Below are positions 1-7,524 of a stretch of 64,000 bases of DNA, in pieces. The stretch's first letter is position 1; each line of letters opens with the position of its first letter. Made by a program: the position numbers and the translations under genes. Source of the DNA: Dyadobacter sp. CY323 (GTDB taxonomy: Bacteria > Bacteroidota > Bacteroidia > Cytophagales > Spirosomataceae); assembly GCF_021390245.1 (NCBI RefSeq), contig NZ_JAJUXH010000017.1, positions 62,001 through 126,000 on the forward strand, read 5' to 3'. The notes under the pieces were generated by a model. It had not been told where the DNA came from. It saw only the letters and a program-made list of their open reading frames with translations, and searched no databases.

Positions 1-41
1 GTAAAGCCGCTCGTATTAAAGAGCTTAAAGTGTCGAAATAA
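1..41 (+). CDS. rplS: C-terminal tail of probable 50S ribosomal protein L19 (partial)
   Basis: Frame 3 reads a basic tail, KAARIKELKVSK, ending in TAA at 39-41. The start lies outside the window. L19 proteins typically end in a run such as GKAARIKE, and the two bases before the first full codon (gt) allow the expected Gly or Arg. A strong intrinsic terminator follows at once, as expected at the end of a ribosomal protein transcript. Only 12 residues are visible, so the name rests on this short match; another basic ribosomal or RNA-binding protein is possible. Confidence 0.5.
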   Translation, partial: KAARIKELKVSK

Positions 42-66
42 AAAATTTTATTCCGGCCAGAAATTT

Positions 67-101
67 AAAACCCTGCATGTGATCTTTTCCTGCAGGGTTT
101 T
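67..101 (+). terminator. Intrinsic terminator after the ribosomal protein tail
   Basis: AAAACCCTGCA (67-77) pairs perfectly with TGCAGGGTTTT (91-101) around a 13-nt loop, and the downstream strand is T-rich. It closes the transcript ending at base 41. Confidence 0.8.
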
Positions 102-116
102 GTTGTTTTGGAAGTA

Positions 117-203
117 GCTAAAAGCTTTTAGCCATTAGCCATTAGCCCTTTATACTAGTTGTAACTGCCAATAGCTAACTGCCAACAGCTAACAGCTAAC
201 AGC
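117..203. repeat. Intergenic palindrome and short tandem repeats upstream of dapF
   Basis: A perfect 16-bp palindrome, GCTAAAAGCTTTTAGC, lies at 117-132. It is followed by GCCATTAGCCATTAGCC (131-147). A 14-bp unit then occurs twice with one mismatch (TAACTGCCAATAGC 162-175, TAACTGCCAACAGC 176-189), followed by its 7-bp derivative TAACAGC twice (190-196, 197-203). The block fills the space between the upstream terminator and dapF. No function is evident. Confidence 0.7.
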
Positions 204-221
204 TAACTTAACATTGCTATT

Positions 222-1001
222 ATGAAAATTACATTCTATAAATATCAAGGTACCGGAAATGATTTTGTGATGATCGATGATCGCGATCAGACGTTTCCTG
301 TTTCAAAACAATTAATAGCATCCATTTGTCATCGCCGGTTTGGTATTGGCTCCGATGGGCTGATCCTGCTTCAAAATGCGGAAGGGTATGACTTCAGGAT
401 GGTTTATTTCAATGCGGACGGTGGCGAAGGGAGTATGTGTGGAAACGGTGGCCGTTGCGTGGTGCGTTTTGCAAGTGATCTCGGGATTTTCTCAGGCAGT
501 ACGCGGTTTATTGCAGTCGATGGGGAACACGAAGGTACAGTTAATGATGATATCATTCGGTTGAAGATGTCCCATGTGCAGGAAGTGCAGCATTATCCGG
601 AGTTTGATTTTTTAAATACAGGCTCACCGCATTATGTTACTTATGTGGATCATGTGGAAGAGGTGGATGTGGTAAACCTAGGTAGTGAAATTCGCTATGG
701 ATCCGTTTATGGTCCGCAAGGTGGTACGAATGTGAATTTTGTGGAGGTCATTGAGGAGAACCACCTGAGTGTCAGAACGTATGAGCGCGGCGTGGAAGAT
801 GAAACATTCAGCTGCGGAACCGGTGTGACTGCCTGCGCATTATCAGCCAATTTGAGGAACGGCTGGGAGAGCCCCATTACCGTGGAAACAATCGGAGGTA
901 CGCTGGAAGTAGCTTACGAAAAACGTGGCGACGGTGAATATGGCGACATTTACCTGATCGGCCCGGCTGTCCGGGTTTTCGAAGGAAGTTTGGATATATA
1001 A
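222..1001 (+). CDS. dapF: Diaminopimelate epimerase
   Basis: Interconverts LL- and meso-diaminopimelate, giving the meso form used in peptidoglycan and lysine synthesis; cytoplasmic and cofactor-independent. The 259 residues match the usual family size. The opening GTGNDFVMID motif is present (residues 10-19). The two catalytic cysteines sit in MCGNGGRC (Cys73) and SCGTGVTAC (Cys198), the acid/base pair of the family. The gene stands alone between two terminators, so it is probably transcribed separately from the ribosomal gene upstream. TAACATTG at 209-216 is one base off the Bacteroidota -7 box, but I see no clear -33 element. A second DAP-pathway gene, dapA, lies unlinked at 26.7 kb. Confidence 0.97.
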   Translation: MKITFYKYQGTGNDFVMIDDRDQTFPVSKQLIASICHRRFGIGSDGLILLQNAEGYDFRMVYFNADGGEGSMCGNGGRCVVRFASDLGIFSGSTRFIAVDGEHEGTVNDDIIRLKMSHVQEVQHYPEFDFLNTGSPHYVTYVDHVEEVDVVNLGSEIRYGSVYGPQGGTNVNFVEVIEENHLSVRTYERGVEDETFSCGTGVTACALSANLRNGWESPITVETIGGTLEVAYEKRGDGEYGDIYLIGPAVRVFEGSLDI

Positions 1002-1018
1002 GATGATCTTCTGGTTAG

Positions 1019-1063
1019 AAAAAAGAAAGGCTGCGAGTGTGAGATTCGCAGCCTTTCTTTTTT
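1019..1063. terminator. Bidirectional terminator between dapF and the rhodanese gene
   Basis: The arm at 1019-1036 and its complement at 1046-1063 form an 18-bp stem with a GC-rich core (GGCTGCGA/TCGCAGCC). It is flanked by A and T runs so that it can terminate from either side. Its distal arm overlaps the TAA stop (1062-1064, minus strand) of the convergent gene. Confidence 0.85.
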
Positions 1064-1364
1064 ATTCCGATTCGATAATACCACCTTTTACGTGGTAAAT
1101 TTCTTTATCAACCCATTCCGGGACCCGGCAGTAGTCCATGGCTGCCACTTTACTCCTGACCCCGTTTGTGCAGATCACAACGATTTTTTGATAATGAGTC
1201 AGCAAATTCCGTTTGTCCCGGATCTCGGCAAGTGGAATGTTTAATCCGCCCTCATTAAACTCTTCAAATTCCCAAACTTCACGGACATCGACTAATACAG
1301 AATCAGGACTGTGTATCACTTCCCTCGCCTGCTTTAAATCAATATCCAGATAAGCCTTTCGCAT
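1062..1364 (-). CDS. Single-domain rhodanese-like sulfurtransferase
   Basis: A 100-residue protein consisting of one rhodanese domain with no signal peptide, so probably cytoplasmic. The N-terminal VLVDVREVWEFEE segment is the conserved rhodanese DVRE region. The active-site loop is CTNGVRS with Cys65, which fits the CxxGxR(S) persulfide-carrying loop, so it should be catalytically competent in moving sulfane sulfur. The acceptor cannot be told from the sequence. It lies 6 bp downstream of the DEAD-box helicase on the same strand and is probably co-transcribed with it. I give no specific symbol because many paralogous single-domain rhodaneses exist. Confidence 0.88.
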   Translation of the reverse strand: MRKAYLDIDLKQAREVIHSPDSVLVDVREVWEFEEFNEGGLNIPLAEIRDKRNLLTHYQKIVVICTNGVRSKVAAMDYCRVPEWVDKEIYHVKGGIIESE

Positions 1365-1370
1365 TCCGTT

Positions 1371-2513
1371 TTACCGTAATACTGCAAATGGATGATCATT
1401 AACGACGGGGATATTTTTTGCAATCAGCTTGTGAATATCCTTCAAAAACGGTTTTTCATCCCTGTCGCAGAATGAGAATGCAATGCCTTTTGCACCTGCG
1501 CGACCTGTCCGGCCGATGCGGTGAACGTAGGTTTCCGGAATATTAGGAATCTCATAGTTGATCACGTGAGTCAGATCATCGACATCAATTCCTCTCGCAG
1601 CGATATCAGTTGCCACCAAAACCCGGAGAGATTGGTTTTTGAAATTTTTCAATGCATTCTGACGCGCAGTCTGTGATTTGTTACCGTGAATGGCTTCCGA
1701 AGTAACTCCGGCTTTTTTCAAAACCTTCACAACCTTATCTGCGCCATGTTTTGTTCTGGTAAAAACCAATGCAGTTGCAATCGTTTTATCTTCCAGAATA
1801 TGTAGTAACAATGAATTTTTGTCTGACTTATCAACAAAAAATACGGATTGACGAATGGTTTCAGCAGTGGAAGAAACCGGAGTAACTTCTACTTTCGAAG
1901 GATTTGTAAGTATCGTATTTGCCAGCGTAACAATCGCGGGAGGCATGGTAGCAGAGAAAAACAGCGACTGACGTTTCGCAGGCAACAACTTGATCACCTT
2001 TTTTACATCGTGTACAAATCCCATGTCGAGCATTCTGTCGGCTTCATCCAACACAAAAAATTCGAGTTGGTTCAGCTTGACAAATCCCTGATTGATAAGA
2101 TCCAGTAACCGGCCCGGAGTAGCGATGAGAATGTCAACGCCCCGGAGTAACGCATCGGTTTGTGGTTTTTGACCTACTCCGCCGAAAATAACGGTGTGTT
2201 TCAGACGTGTATACCGTCCATAAGCCGCGAAACTTTCGTTGATTTGTATGGCAAGTTCGCGTGTTGGAGTAAGAATAAGCGCTCTAATGCGGCTTTTTTC
2301 CAATTTACTGATTGGCTTTTCGTGCATCAATTGTAACATTGGAATCGCAAAAGCCGCCGTTTTACCTGTTCCTGTTTGTGCGCAGCCCAATAAATCTCTT
2401 TGTTCTAAAATAATGGGGATCGCTTTTGCCTGGATCGGTGTGGGAGTGGTGTACCCTTCTTCTTGCAGAGCCTTTGTGATAGGCTCAATGAGTTTTAAAT
2501 CCTGAAATATCAT
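1371..2513 (-). CDS. DEAD-box ATP-dependent RNA helicase (RhlE-like)
   Basis: A two-RecA-domain RNA helicase of 380 residues, cytoplasmic, acting on structured RNA in ribosome assembly or mRNA decay. The motifs occur in order: the Q-motif region (TTPTPIQAKAIP), Walker A AQTGTGKT (45-52), PTRELA, TPGR, DEAD (156-159), SAT (187-189), ARGID and HRIGRTGRAG. The protein ends soon after the helicase core and lacks the long basic or RGG-rich tail found in many cold-induced paralogues. The compact form resembles RhlE. It leads a two-gene unit with the rhodanese. The closest subfamily cannot be fixed by eye. Confidence 0.95.
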   Translation of the reverse strand: MIFQDLKLIEPITKALQEEGYTTPTPIQAKAIPIILEQRDLLGCAQTGTGKTAAFAIPMLQLMHEKPISKLEKSRIRALILTPTRELAIQINESFAAYGRYTRLKHTVIFGGVGQKPQTDALLRGVDILIATPGRLLDLINQGFVKLNQLEFFVLDEADRMLDMGFVHDVKKVIKLLPAKRQSLFFSATMPPAIVTLANTILTNPSKVEVTPVSSTAETIRQSVFFVDKSDKNSLLLHILEDKTIATALVFTRTKHGADKVVKVLKKAGVTSEAIHGNKSQTARQNALKNFKNQSLRVLVATDIAARGIDVDDLTHVINYEIPNIPETYVHRIGRTGRAGAKGIAFSFCDRDEKPFLKDIHKLIAKNIPVVNDHPFAVLR

Positions 2514-2674
2514 TTGGTTTTGATTGACTGTTCCAGATCAAAATCCAAACAGTCTGAATGTATAAACGGTCTTATGACCGAGAGGATAACAGGATTGACA
2601 TTTTAAACGTTCAGTCAATATACCTCGCAGGTTTCTTTTGTATTGCTTAAATTTCGAATGTTTTCATCAACGCT

Positions 2675-3508
2675 ATGTTCATTATGGTCAAAGTATCTGC
2701 ATTATCGATCCTGTTATTCCTGATTTCTTTCATCGCTAACAGCCAGGATATCATTGTAAAACGAAATGGCAAAACCATTGAAGGCAAGGTTACTGAGGTC
2801 GGGATCGACCGGGTCTCCTATACAATCAGTAATGAACCGAAAAGTGCGATTTTTGTCATTAAAAAGAATGAACTTAATCGGATTGAATTTGCGAACGGTC
2901 AGACGGTTTTTATAAATGATCAGATAGGAACGGGTAAGAGACGTGAGGAAGTTTCTGTAAATGCAGAAGGTTTTGGACGGAGCCAGATCAATTTTTCTCC
3001 TTTCAAAGCATTGGATAGTGGCCCAGGGTTTGGTGTGAGTTATGAGATACAGGTGGATAAAAAACAATACCTCGGCGTGATACTGCCGTTTACAATCACC
3101 TTTCCGGATCGCTATAATTATCTGTTTGATTCAGGAAACACCGGAAGAAATGAAATGTTTTATTTTTCACCCGGACTGAAAATTTATCCTTTCGGTCAGC
3201 GAAAAGTGACCTATGCGGTTGGTCCGCACATTTTCACGGGTTTCGGCCAATCATACACGACTTCCACCAATTACGATCCTGGCACAGGTGTCTATACCAA
3301 TGTGGATCGCCGGACGAAGAATTTCAGATTAGGTATCATCGTCAATAACTACATCAATTTTCAGATTACCCCCAAATTTCAGCTTGGTCTGAATGGTGGT
3401 CTGGGATCCCGTTACATTGATCGCGAAACCACGGACCTGAACGTTATCAACCGCGGAGGCATTAATATCACCGGGGAGTTTAATTTTAACTTCGGGCTGC
3501 GTTTCTGA
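2675..3508 (+). CDS. Exported hypothetical protein, probable outer-membrane beta-barrel
   Basis: 277 residues. A signal peptide with a hydrophobic core (ALSILLFLISFIANS) is followed by a cleavage-like site before QDIIVKRNG. Residues of about 25-75 (VKRNGKTIEGKVTEVGIDRVSY...) form a small beta-rich domain common in exported Bacteroidota proteins. The remainder alternates polar and aromatic/hydrophobic residues and ends in GEFNFNFGLRF, a terminal-Phe beta-signal typical of outer-membrane barrels. The in-frame ATG at 2684 (MVKVSAL) is an equally plausible start. It is convergent with the M14 peptidase and separated from it by 9 bp without a terminator. No function can be assigned. Confidence 0.75.
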   Translation: MFIMVKVSALSILLFLISFIANSQDIIVKRNGKTIEGKVTEVGIDRVSYTISNEPKSAIFVIKKNELNRIEFANGQTVFINDQIGTGKRREEVSVNAEGFGRSQINFSPFKALDSGPGFGVSYEIQVDKKQYLGVILPFTITFPDRYNYLFDSGNTGRNEMFYFSPGLKIYPFGQRKVTYAVGPHIFTGFGQSYTTSTNYDPGTGVYTNVDRRTKNFRLGIIVNNYINFQITPKFQLGLNGGLGSRYIDRETTDLNVINRGGINITGEFNFNFGLRF

Positions 3509-3517
3509 CAGTTAACA

Positions 3518-5248
3518 TTATTTCATTAACCTAAAAACCGGGTAACGCAAGTATTCTTTCTCGCGATACGGCGAATGGTCATAAATGAAATCGAGCTGTG
3601 CATTTCCGTTTTTAGCAAATTCCGGATCCGCTTTCTTTTTGTCTTCCAACTGTTTTTTTAGCTCGGGAGATTTATCGAGTAACTTTTTTGCCAGATCTTC
3701 AAAAACATAAGCCGAGTAATGTTCTTTGGCTTGCAGAATGGTGTCGAAGAAATTCCATTTAAAGAATGAGTCAACTGCTTTTGGTTCGAGCGTTTCGATA
3801 ATGTAACGGTTTGTCCATTGATTTACAGGTACATACCAATCTCCTTTTTTGAAAACGATTGTTTGCTTTTCCGTCCTCAATGTCACGCCAGTGTGCCAGT
3901 AATGGCCCTCAAATGGACTTTTAGGCGTCTCCACATTTTCAATGTGATAGGTTTCCACTTCCATCCGCGTATCCTTTTCCAGCTGTTTCACTTCTACCTG
4001 ATTCAATTTCAACAAATCGATCACATTAAACCAACCTTGCGGAATCAAGTAGGCCACGGGCTTCGTGACCTCATCCAGCGGGACATAGGTGTCATAAAAC
4101 GGAATGGTTTTGTTCAGAGGCTTCGAGCGATTGTAGTACAGACGTTCCACACCACTTACCTCGCTGGGAATGTACTCAGGTTCGTAGCCTTTAAATGGGA
4201 TTTGCGTATTCTTATCCTTATTTACCTGCCAGGTTACAGCAAACTTTTCCTTTGATTTTACAGCTTCTTTCGTGTCTTTCCTGAGTTTCAAAAGTTGCGA
4301 CCGGTGCTGCGACACGAATTTGATGTTGCCATGCAAATAGGCATAAGTCGACTTAACGCGCTGATCATAAGGTTTTAGCATATGCGTTTCTGTCATTACG
4401 CCAATCGTATGGAACAATGCCGCATACCCGGTCGAATATCTGGGCCAGTCGGGAAATTGCACGAAACCTTTGTCGGGCGTCTGCCCCCACGCATTCACAT
4501 AAGGTGTTGCCTCGAACCCCGATTGCGCCAGATGTTTGTACATAAAAGGCAGAAACACTTCATTATTGAATTCACCGAGTTTTCCACCAAGCTTATCTTT
4601 CTGGGCATAATCCAGGGTCATCACATATTGATAATCGGCGCCATTGCTCACGTGCGTATCTGCGAAAAGATCCGGGTCGAGTTCATGGAAAATGGCTGCG
4701 AAACTTCTCGCGTTCCGCGTGTCACTTTTAATAAAATCACGGTTTAAATCATAATTCCTGGCATTTCCTCTAAAACCATATTCTTCCGGCCCGTCCTGAT
4801 TTGTCCGCGTTGTACTGTTTCTGTTGAGTGCCCCGCCAATGTTGTAGAATGGGATGATTGCCAGAACTACGCTGTCAAGTTCAGGAAACTTCGAAGGATT
4901 CGTAACGATATCTCTCAAAAGCAGCATAGACGCATCCACGCCATCCGATTCGCCCGGATGGATCGCATTGTTGACCATCAGGATCGCTTTTCCCTGAGCC
5001 TTCAATTTCTTGATGTCAAATTGTTTGTTTTTAGAATATAGTACCAAATGGAGCGGATTTCCACTGTCCGTGAGACCTTTTGCGGTCATCTGTATTTGAG
5101 GGAAATTTTTGGCAAGAAGCCTGTAAAATGCGATTCCTTCTTCGTAGGTTGGAGTTTGTTTTCCGCCGCTCGTTTCAAATCTGGTTTTGTACTGAGCGTT
5201 TGCTGAAAATGTGAAAAGTAGGAGCGTAATGAGGAGTGATTGTCGCAT
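3518..5248 (-). CDS. Exported M14-family zinc carboxypeptidase
   Basis: 576 residues with a clear signal peptide (MRQSLLITLLLFTFSANAQ), so periplasmic or secreted. The M14 zinc site is visible: HPGE (His97, Glu100) and a third ligand in ADTHVSNG (His199). The catalytic glutamate is probably in MTETHML (Glu287). NSTTRTNQDG and NYDLNRDF are typical substrate-binding segments of the family. The C-terminal 250 residues form an extra domain beyond the catalytic core. The likely role is peptide or peptidoglycan-fragment hydrolysis; the substrate is unknown. It follows the lipase gene by 22 bp on the same strand and may be the last gene of the long minus-strand run. Confidence 0.93.
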   Translation of the reverse strand: MRQSLLITLLLFTFSANAQYKTRFETSGGKQTPTYEEGIAFYRLLAKNFPQIQMTAKGLTDSGNPLHLVLYSKNKQFDIKKLKAQGKAILMVNNAIHPGESDGVDASMLLLRDIVTNPSKFPELDSVVLAIIPFYNIGGALNRNSTTRTNQDGPEEYGFRGNARNYDLNRDFIKSDTRNARSFAAIFHELDPDLFADTHVSNGADYQYVMTLDYAQKDKLGGKLGEFNNEVFLPFMYKHLAQSGFEATPYVNAWGQTPDKGFVQFPDWPRYSTGYAALFHTIGVMTETHMLKPYDQRVKSTYAYLHGNIKFVSQHRSQLLKLRKDTKEAVKSKEKFAVTWQVNKDKNTQIPFKGYEPEYIPSEVSGVERLYYNRSKPLNKTIPFYDTYVPLDEVTKPVAYLIPQGWFNVIDLLKLNQVEVKQLEKDTRMEVETYHIENVETPKSPFEGHYWHTGVTLRTEKQTIVFKKGDWYVPVNQWTNRYIIETLEPKAVDSFFKWNFFDTILQAKEHYSAYVFEDLAKKLLDKSPELKKQLEDKKKADPEFAKNGNAQLDFIYDHSPYREKEYLRYPVFRLMK

Positions 5249-5270
5249 TATATATGATTTTTCTGACCTT

Positions 5271-6458
5271 TTATTTTTGATACTTATCTATTAAATACAA
5301 ATACTGCTGCGGCAGATGGTGTGCAAACGGGTTTTCATCCGAATCCGGGAACAGCTTGTAATAGTCGTCATCTGCCAGTAACATAATGGTAGGCCCGATC
5401 CGTACAAAATTGCTGCTTTTCATGTAAACCGGCGGCTCAAATTCTGGCAGTACCTTTTTCACGGCTTTCGAGGCATATCCGCCCAGGTACTTCTCATAGT
5501 TCTTTTGAGCTTTGATACTCGGTTTTTTCATTTTCCTGTAGGCATGCCGCAATGCCACGCGGGCAATCAGTTTTTGTTTCCCGACAATACTATCGATGTT
5601 TTTGAATGGGTTCGTGTTATTAAAGTCAGTTAAACTTTGGCTTGTAAATGGTACTTCCGGCACCCAATCCGCCGAATTGACTACATTATATCCCCAGCCG
5701 CCATCTACCAAATGCTCGTATTCATAAGCATAGTAGGTGTTTCCAGCTTTCGGCGCCGCACTGGCATACGTCTTGAACCGGATGTCTTTTGGCAGGATCC
5801 CCTGTTTTTGGAGTGAATAAAGATGTGATGTAAGCAAATACACAATACCACCTCCCTGACTGTGACCCATTACCAAAAACTCCCTGCTACCCGCCTTGTA
5901 GCAGGAGTCAATTTTTGGGACGATATCTTTTGCCAGAAACGCCATTCCCACCAGCCAGCCTACATGCACGCCCGCACGCGGATTTTCGGCAAGATTGTAA
6001 TTGAATGTAAACGAATTGCTAAGCTTTAACGCACCCTTTGCCGGGACCATCGCTGCATAAAAATTTTGCATCCACGATACAGGTGCCTGCGTGGTTCCCC
6101 TCACATTAATCGCCACCACAGATCGTTCATCCTTCCAAAGCTCCCAGCGATTTTCCATCCCGATAACCGGAGAGCGATAAATGGATTTGAAGTGTGCCGG
6201 TTTCGGCGAAACAAACCTGGGCTTGTTGGGATCGGCCTTCGTGGAGTCGTAAATCAGAGAGTGCATATACATCAACTCCATGTACTCCACTTTATCAAAA
6301 CCTGGCTTTAAATTATTTTTTTGCGCATTTGAAGCATTGCTCGCGAGAATTACCAGGAGAAGCATGAACAGAAGTGTGCTTTGCGAACTGGAATCACGAA
6401 GAGATCGATACAGGTTTGTCACGATTAAGATGGTGCGCATTAGTGATGGCCGATGCAA
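5271..6458 (-). CDS. Exported class 3-like lipase / alpha-beta hydrolase
   Basis: 395 residues. The central MGHSQGGG contains the nucleophile elbow GxSxG with Ser200, and the upstream VVAINVRGT and downstream YASAAPKAGNTYYAYEYEH segments match the class 3 lipase fold (oxyanion strand and AP(R/K)xGN motif). The catalytic Asp is probably in NSADWVPEVP. A hydrophobic stretch, FMLLLVILASNASNAQ, looks like a signal peptide, but 31 residues precede it. The true start may be Met7 (6440) or an unseen later codon. It sits 38 bp after the SGNH gene and before the M14 peptidase. The substrate is unknown. Confidence 0.82.
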   Translation of the reverse strand: MHRPSLMRTILIVTNLYRSLRDSSSQSTLLFMLLLVILASNASNAQKNNLKPGFDKVEYMELMYMHSLIYDSTKADPNKPRFVSPKPAHFKSIYRSPVIGMENRWELWKDERSVVAINVRGTTQAPVSWMQNFYAAMVPAKGALKLSNSFTFNYNLAENPRAGVHVGWLVGMAFLAKDIVPKIDSCYKAGSREFLVMGHSQGGGIVYLLTSHLYSLQKQGILPKDIRFKTYASAAPKAGNTYYAYEYEHLVDGGWGYNVVNSADWVPEVPFTSQSLTDFNNTNPFKNIDSIVGKQKLIARVALRHAYRKMKKPSIKAQKNYEKYLGGYASKAVKKVLPEFEPPVYMKSSNFVRIGPTIMLLADDDYYKLFPDSDENPFAHHLPQQYLYLIDKYQK

Positions 6459-6496
6459 TTCCTAAAAATAGGAAATCTGGGGACTATTTGATGATT

Positions 6497-7519
6497 TTAA
6501 ACGCTATCTCCGGTTAACAGCTTCCTGATAAGTGCATTAGCCTTATCAAGCCAGAGATATTGGCCCTCGCAAGTCCAGTGAGAGTCTCCGTTTTGGTATG
6601 CTTTGTTGCCCATTTTACGAAACTCTGGCAGAACGTCGATATACGGAACGCCAAGTTTTGGATGGCTATAAACTCTCTCGATAAGGCGGTTATATTCTCC
6701 ATATTCCGGATTGATCACCGAAACTTTATTTGGGATAATGGATAAAATAACGTGCTGGAAACCCAGAGAATCGAGGTAATCCCTGGTTTCGTTGACATTC
6801 ATGACGATGCTGTCGAGCTCATACTTGTCAAGTTCGTTGAAAGAAGAGGTGATTGTAGTGTCCGTATCCATGTAATAAACCACATCCTGACCATTATTCA
6901 CGAGCGTAACCCCTGAATTTACCCGGCCAAAAACATACCGGTTAAAATCCGCTTTCCATTCTTTTATCGTAAGAAAAAGGTCATTTTGAAACAGTAATGC
7001 GTCCAGACGATCCTGGGTGAAATTGGCAGCGAAAGCGTTATCTAGTCTGTGCGCAAATTTTGGGGCCGGAACTTTGGTAACGAAAGTGGCCGTATCGGGA
7101 ATGAGAATATTGAGACGCGATTCACTTTTCTGTCTGAAATGCCGCTCGACCGATTCCATCAGCATGATATTCGTTTCGGTCGTATCTAACTTAATATGAA
7201 GAAGTTCACGCCAATGAACAAAGGTGTATTCGTCGACCGAGAAATCCTGCTTTCCAACACGATCCTCGGTGAAACTATCACCGATTACATATAAATGGGA
7301 TTTTTTGCTGGTTTGAGGCTTTGGCGGCGGCGTGTAGCCAATACAAGCTTTCCGGGGATCTTGAAATTGAGAAAGATTAGAAAGCCGGTAAAGATCGCCA
7401 TAATGATAACCATCCTCAATCACTCCATCATGCATCAGCTTGTTGACCAAGAAGGGACTGAGACCTATTGCCCAAATGATACAAAAAGTAATCAGAACCA
7501 GATACCTCAAAAATTTCAT
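6497..7519 (-). CDS. Membrane-anchored SGNH-fold protein with a DSHW motif
   Basis: 340 residues with one N-terminal membrane segment (YLVLITFCIIWAIGLSPFLV), then a periplasmic domain. YVIGDSFTE carries the block I Ser82, and NGDSHWTCEGQYLW near the C-terminus supplies Asp312 and His314, a complete Ser-Asp-His set. The DSHW(T) signature resembles the AlgX/AlgJ/DHHW polysaccharide O-acetyltransferases, but here the Ser comes first, the order of ordinary SGNH hydrolases rather than the permuted AlgX order. It probably acts in acyl transfer or deacylation of an envelope glycan. It begins 5 bp after the large anchored protein and so should be co-transcribed with it. Confidence 0.72.
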   Translation of the reverse strand: MKFLRYLVLITFCIIWAIGLSPFLVNKLMHDGVIEDGYHYGDLYRLSNLSQFQDPRKACIGYTPPPKPQTSKKSHLYVIGDSFTEDRVGKQDFSVDEYTFVHWRELLHIKLDTTETNIMLMESVERHFRQKSESRLNILIPDTATFVTKVPAPKFAHRLDNAFAANFTQDRLDALLFQNDLFLTIKEWKADFNRYVFGRVNSGVTLVNNGQDVVYYMDTDTTITSSFNELDKYELDSIVMNVNETRDYLDSLGFQHVILSIIPNKVSVINPEYGEYNRLIERVYSHPKLGVPYIDVLPEFRKMGNKAYQNGDSHWTCEGQYLWLDKANALIRKLLTGDSV

Positions 7520-7524
7520 CGGAT

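Noticed and set aside
162..203. Short repeats as a possible CRISPR
   Set aside because: Repeats are contiguous, without spacers, and only 7-14 bp long; there are no cas genes.
6461..6472. CCTAAAAATAGG palindrome before the lipase gene
   Set aside because: Arms of 4 bp around an A-run; too weak for a terminator or operator.
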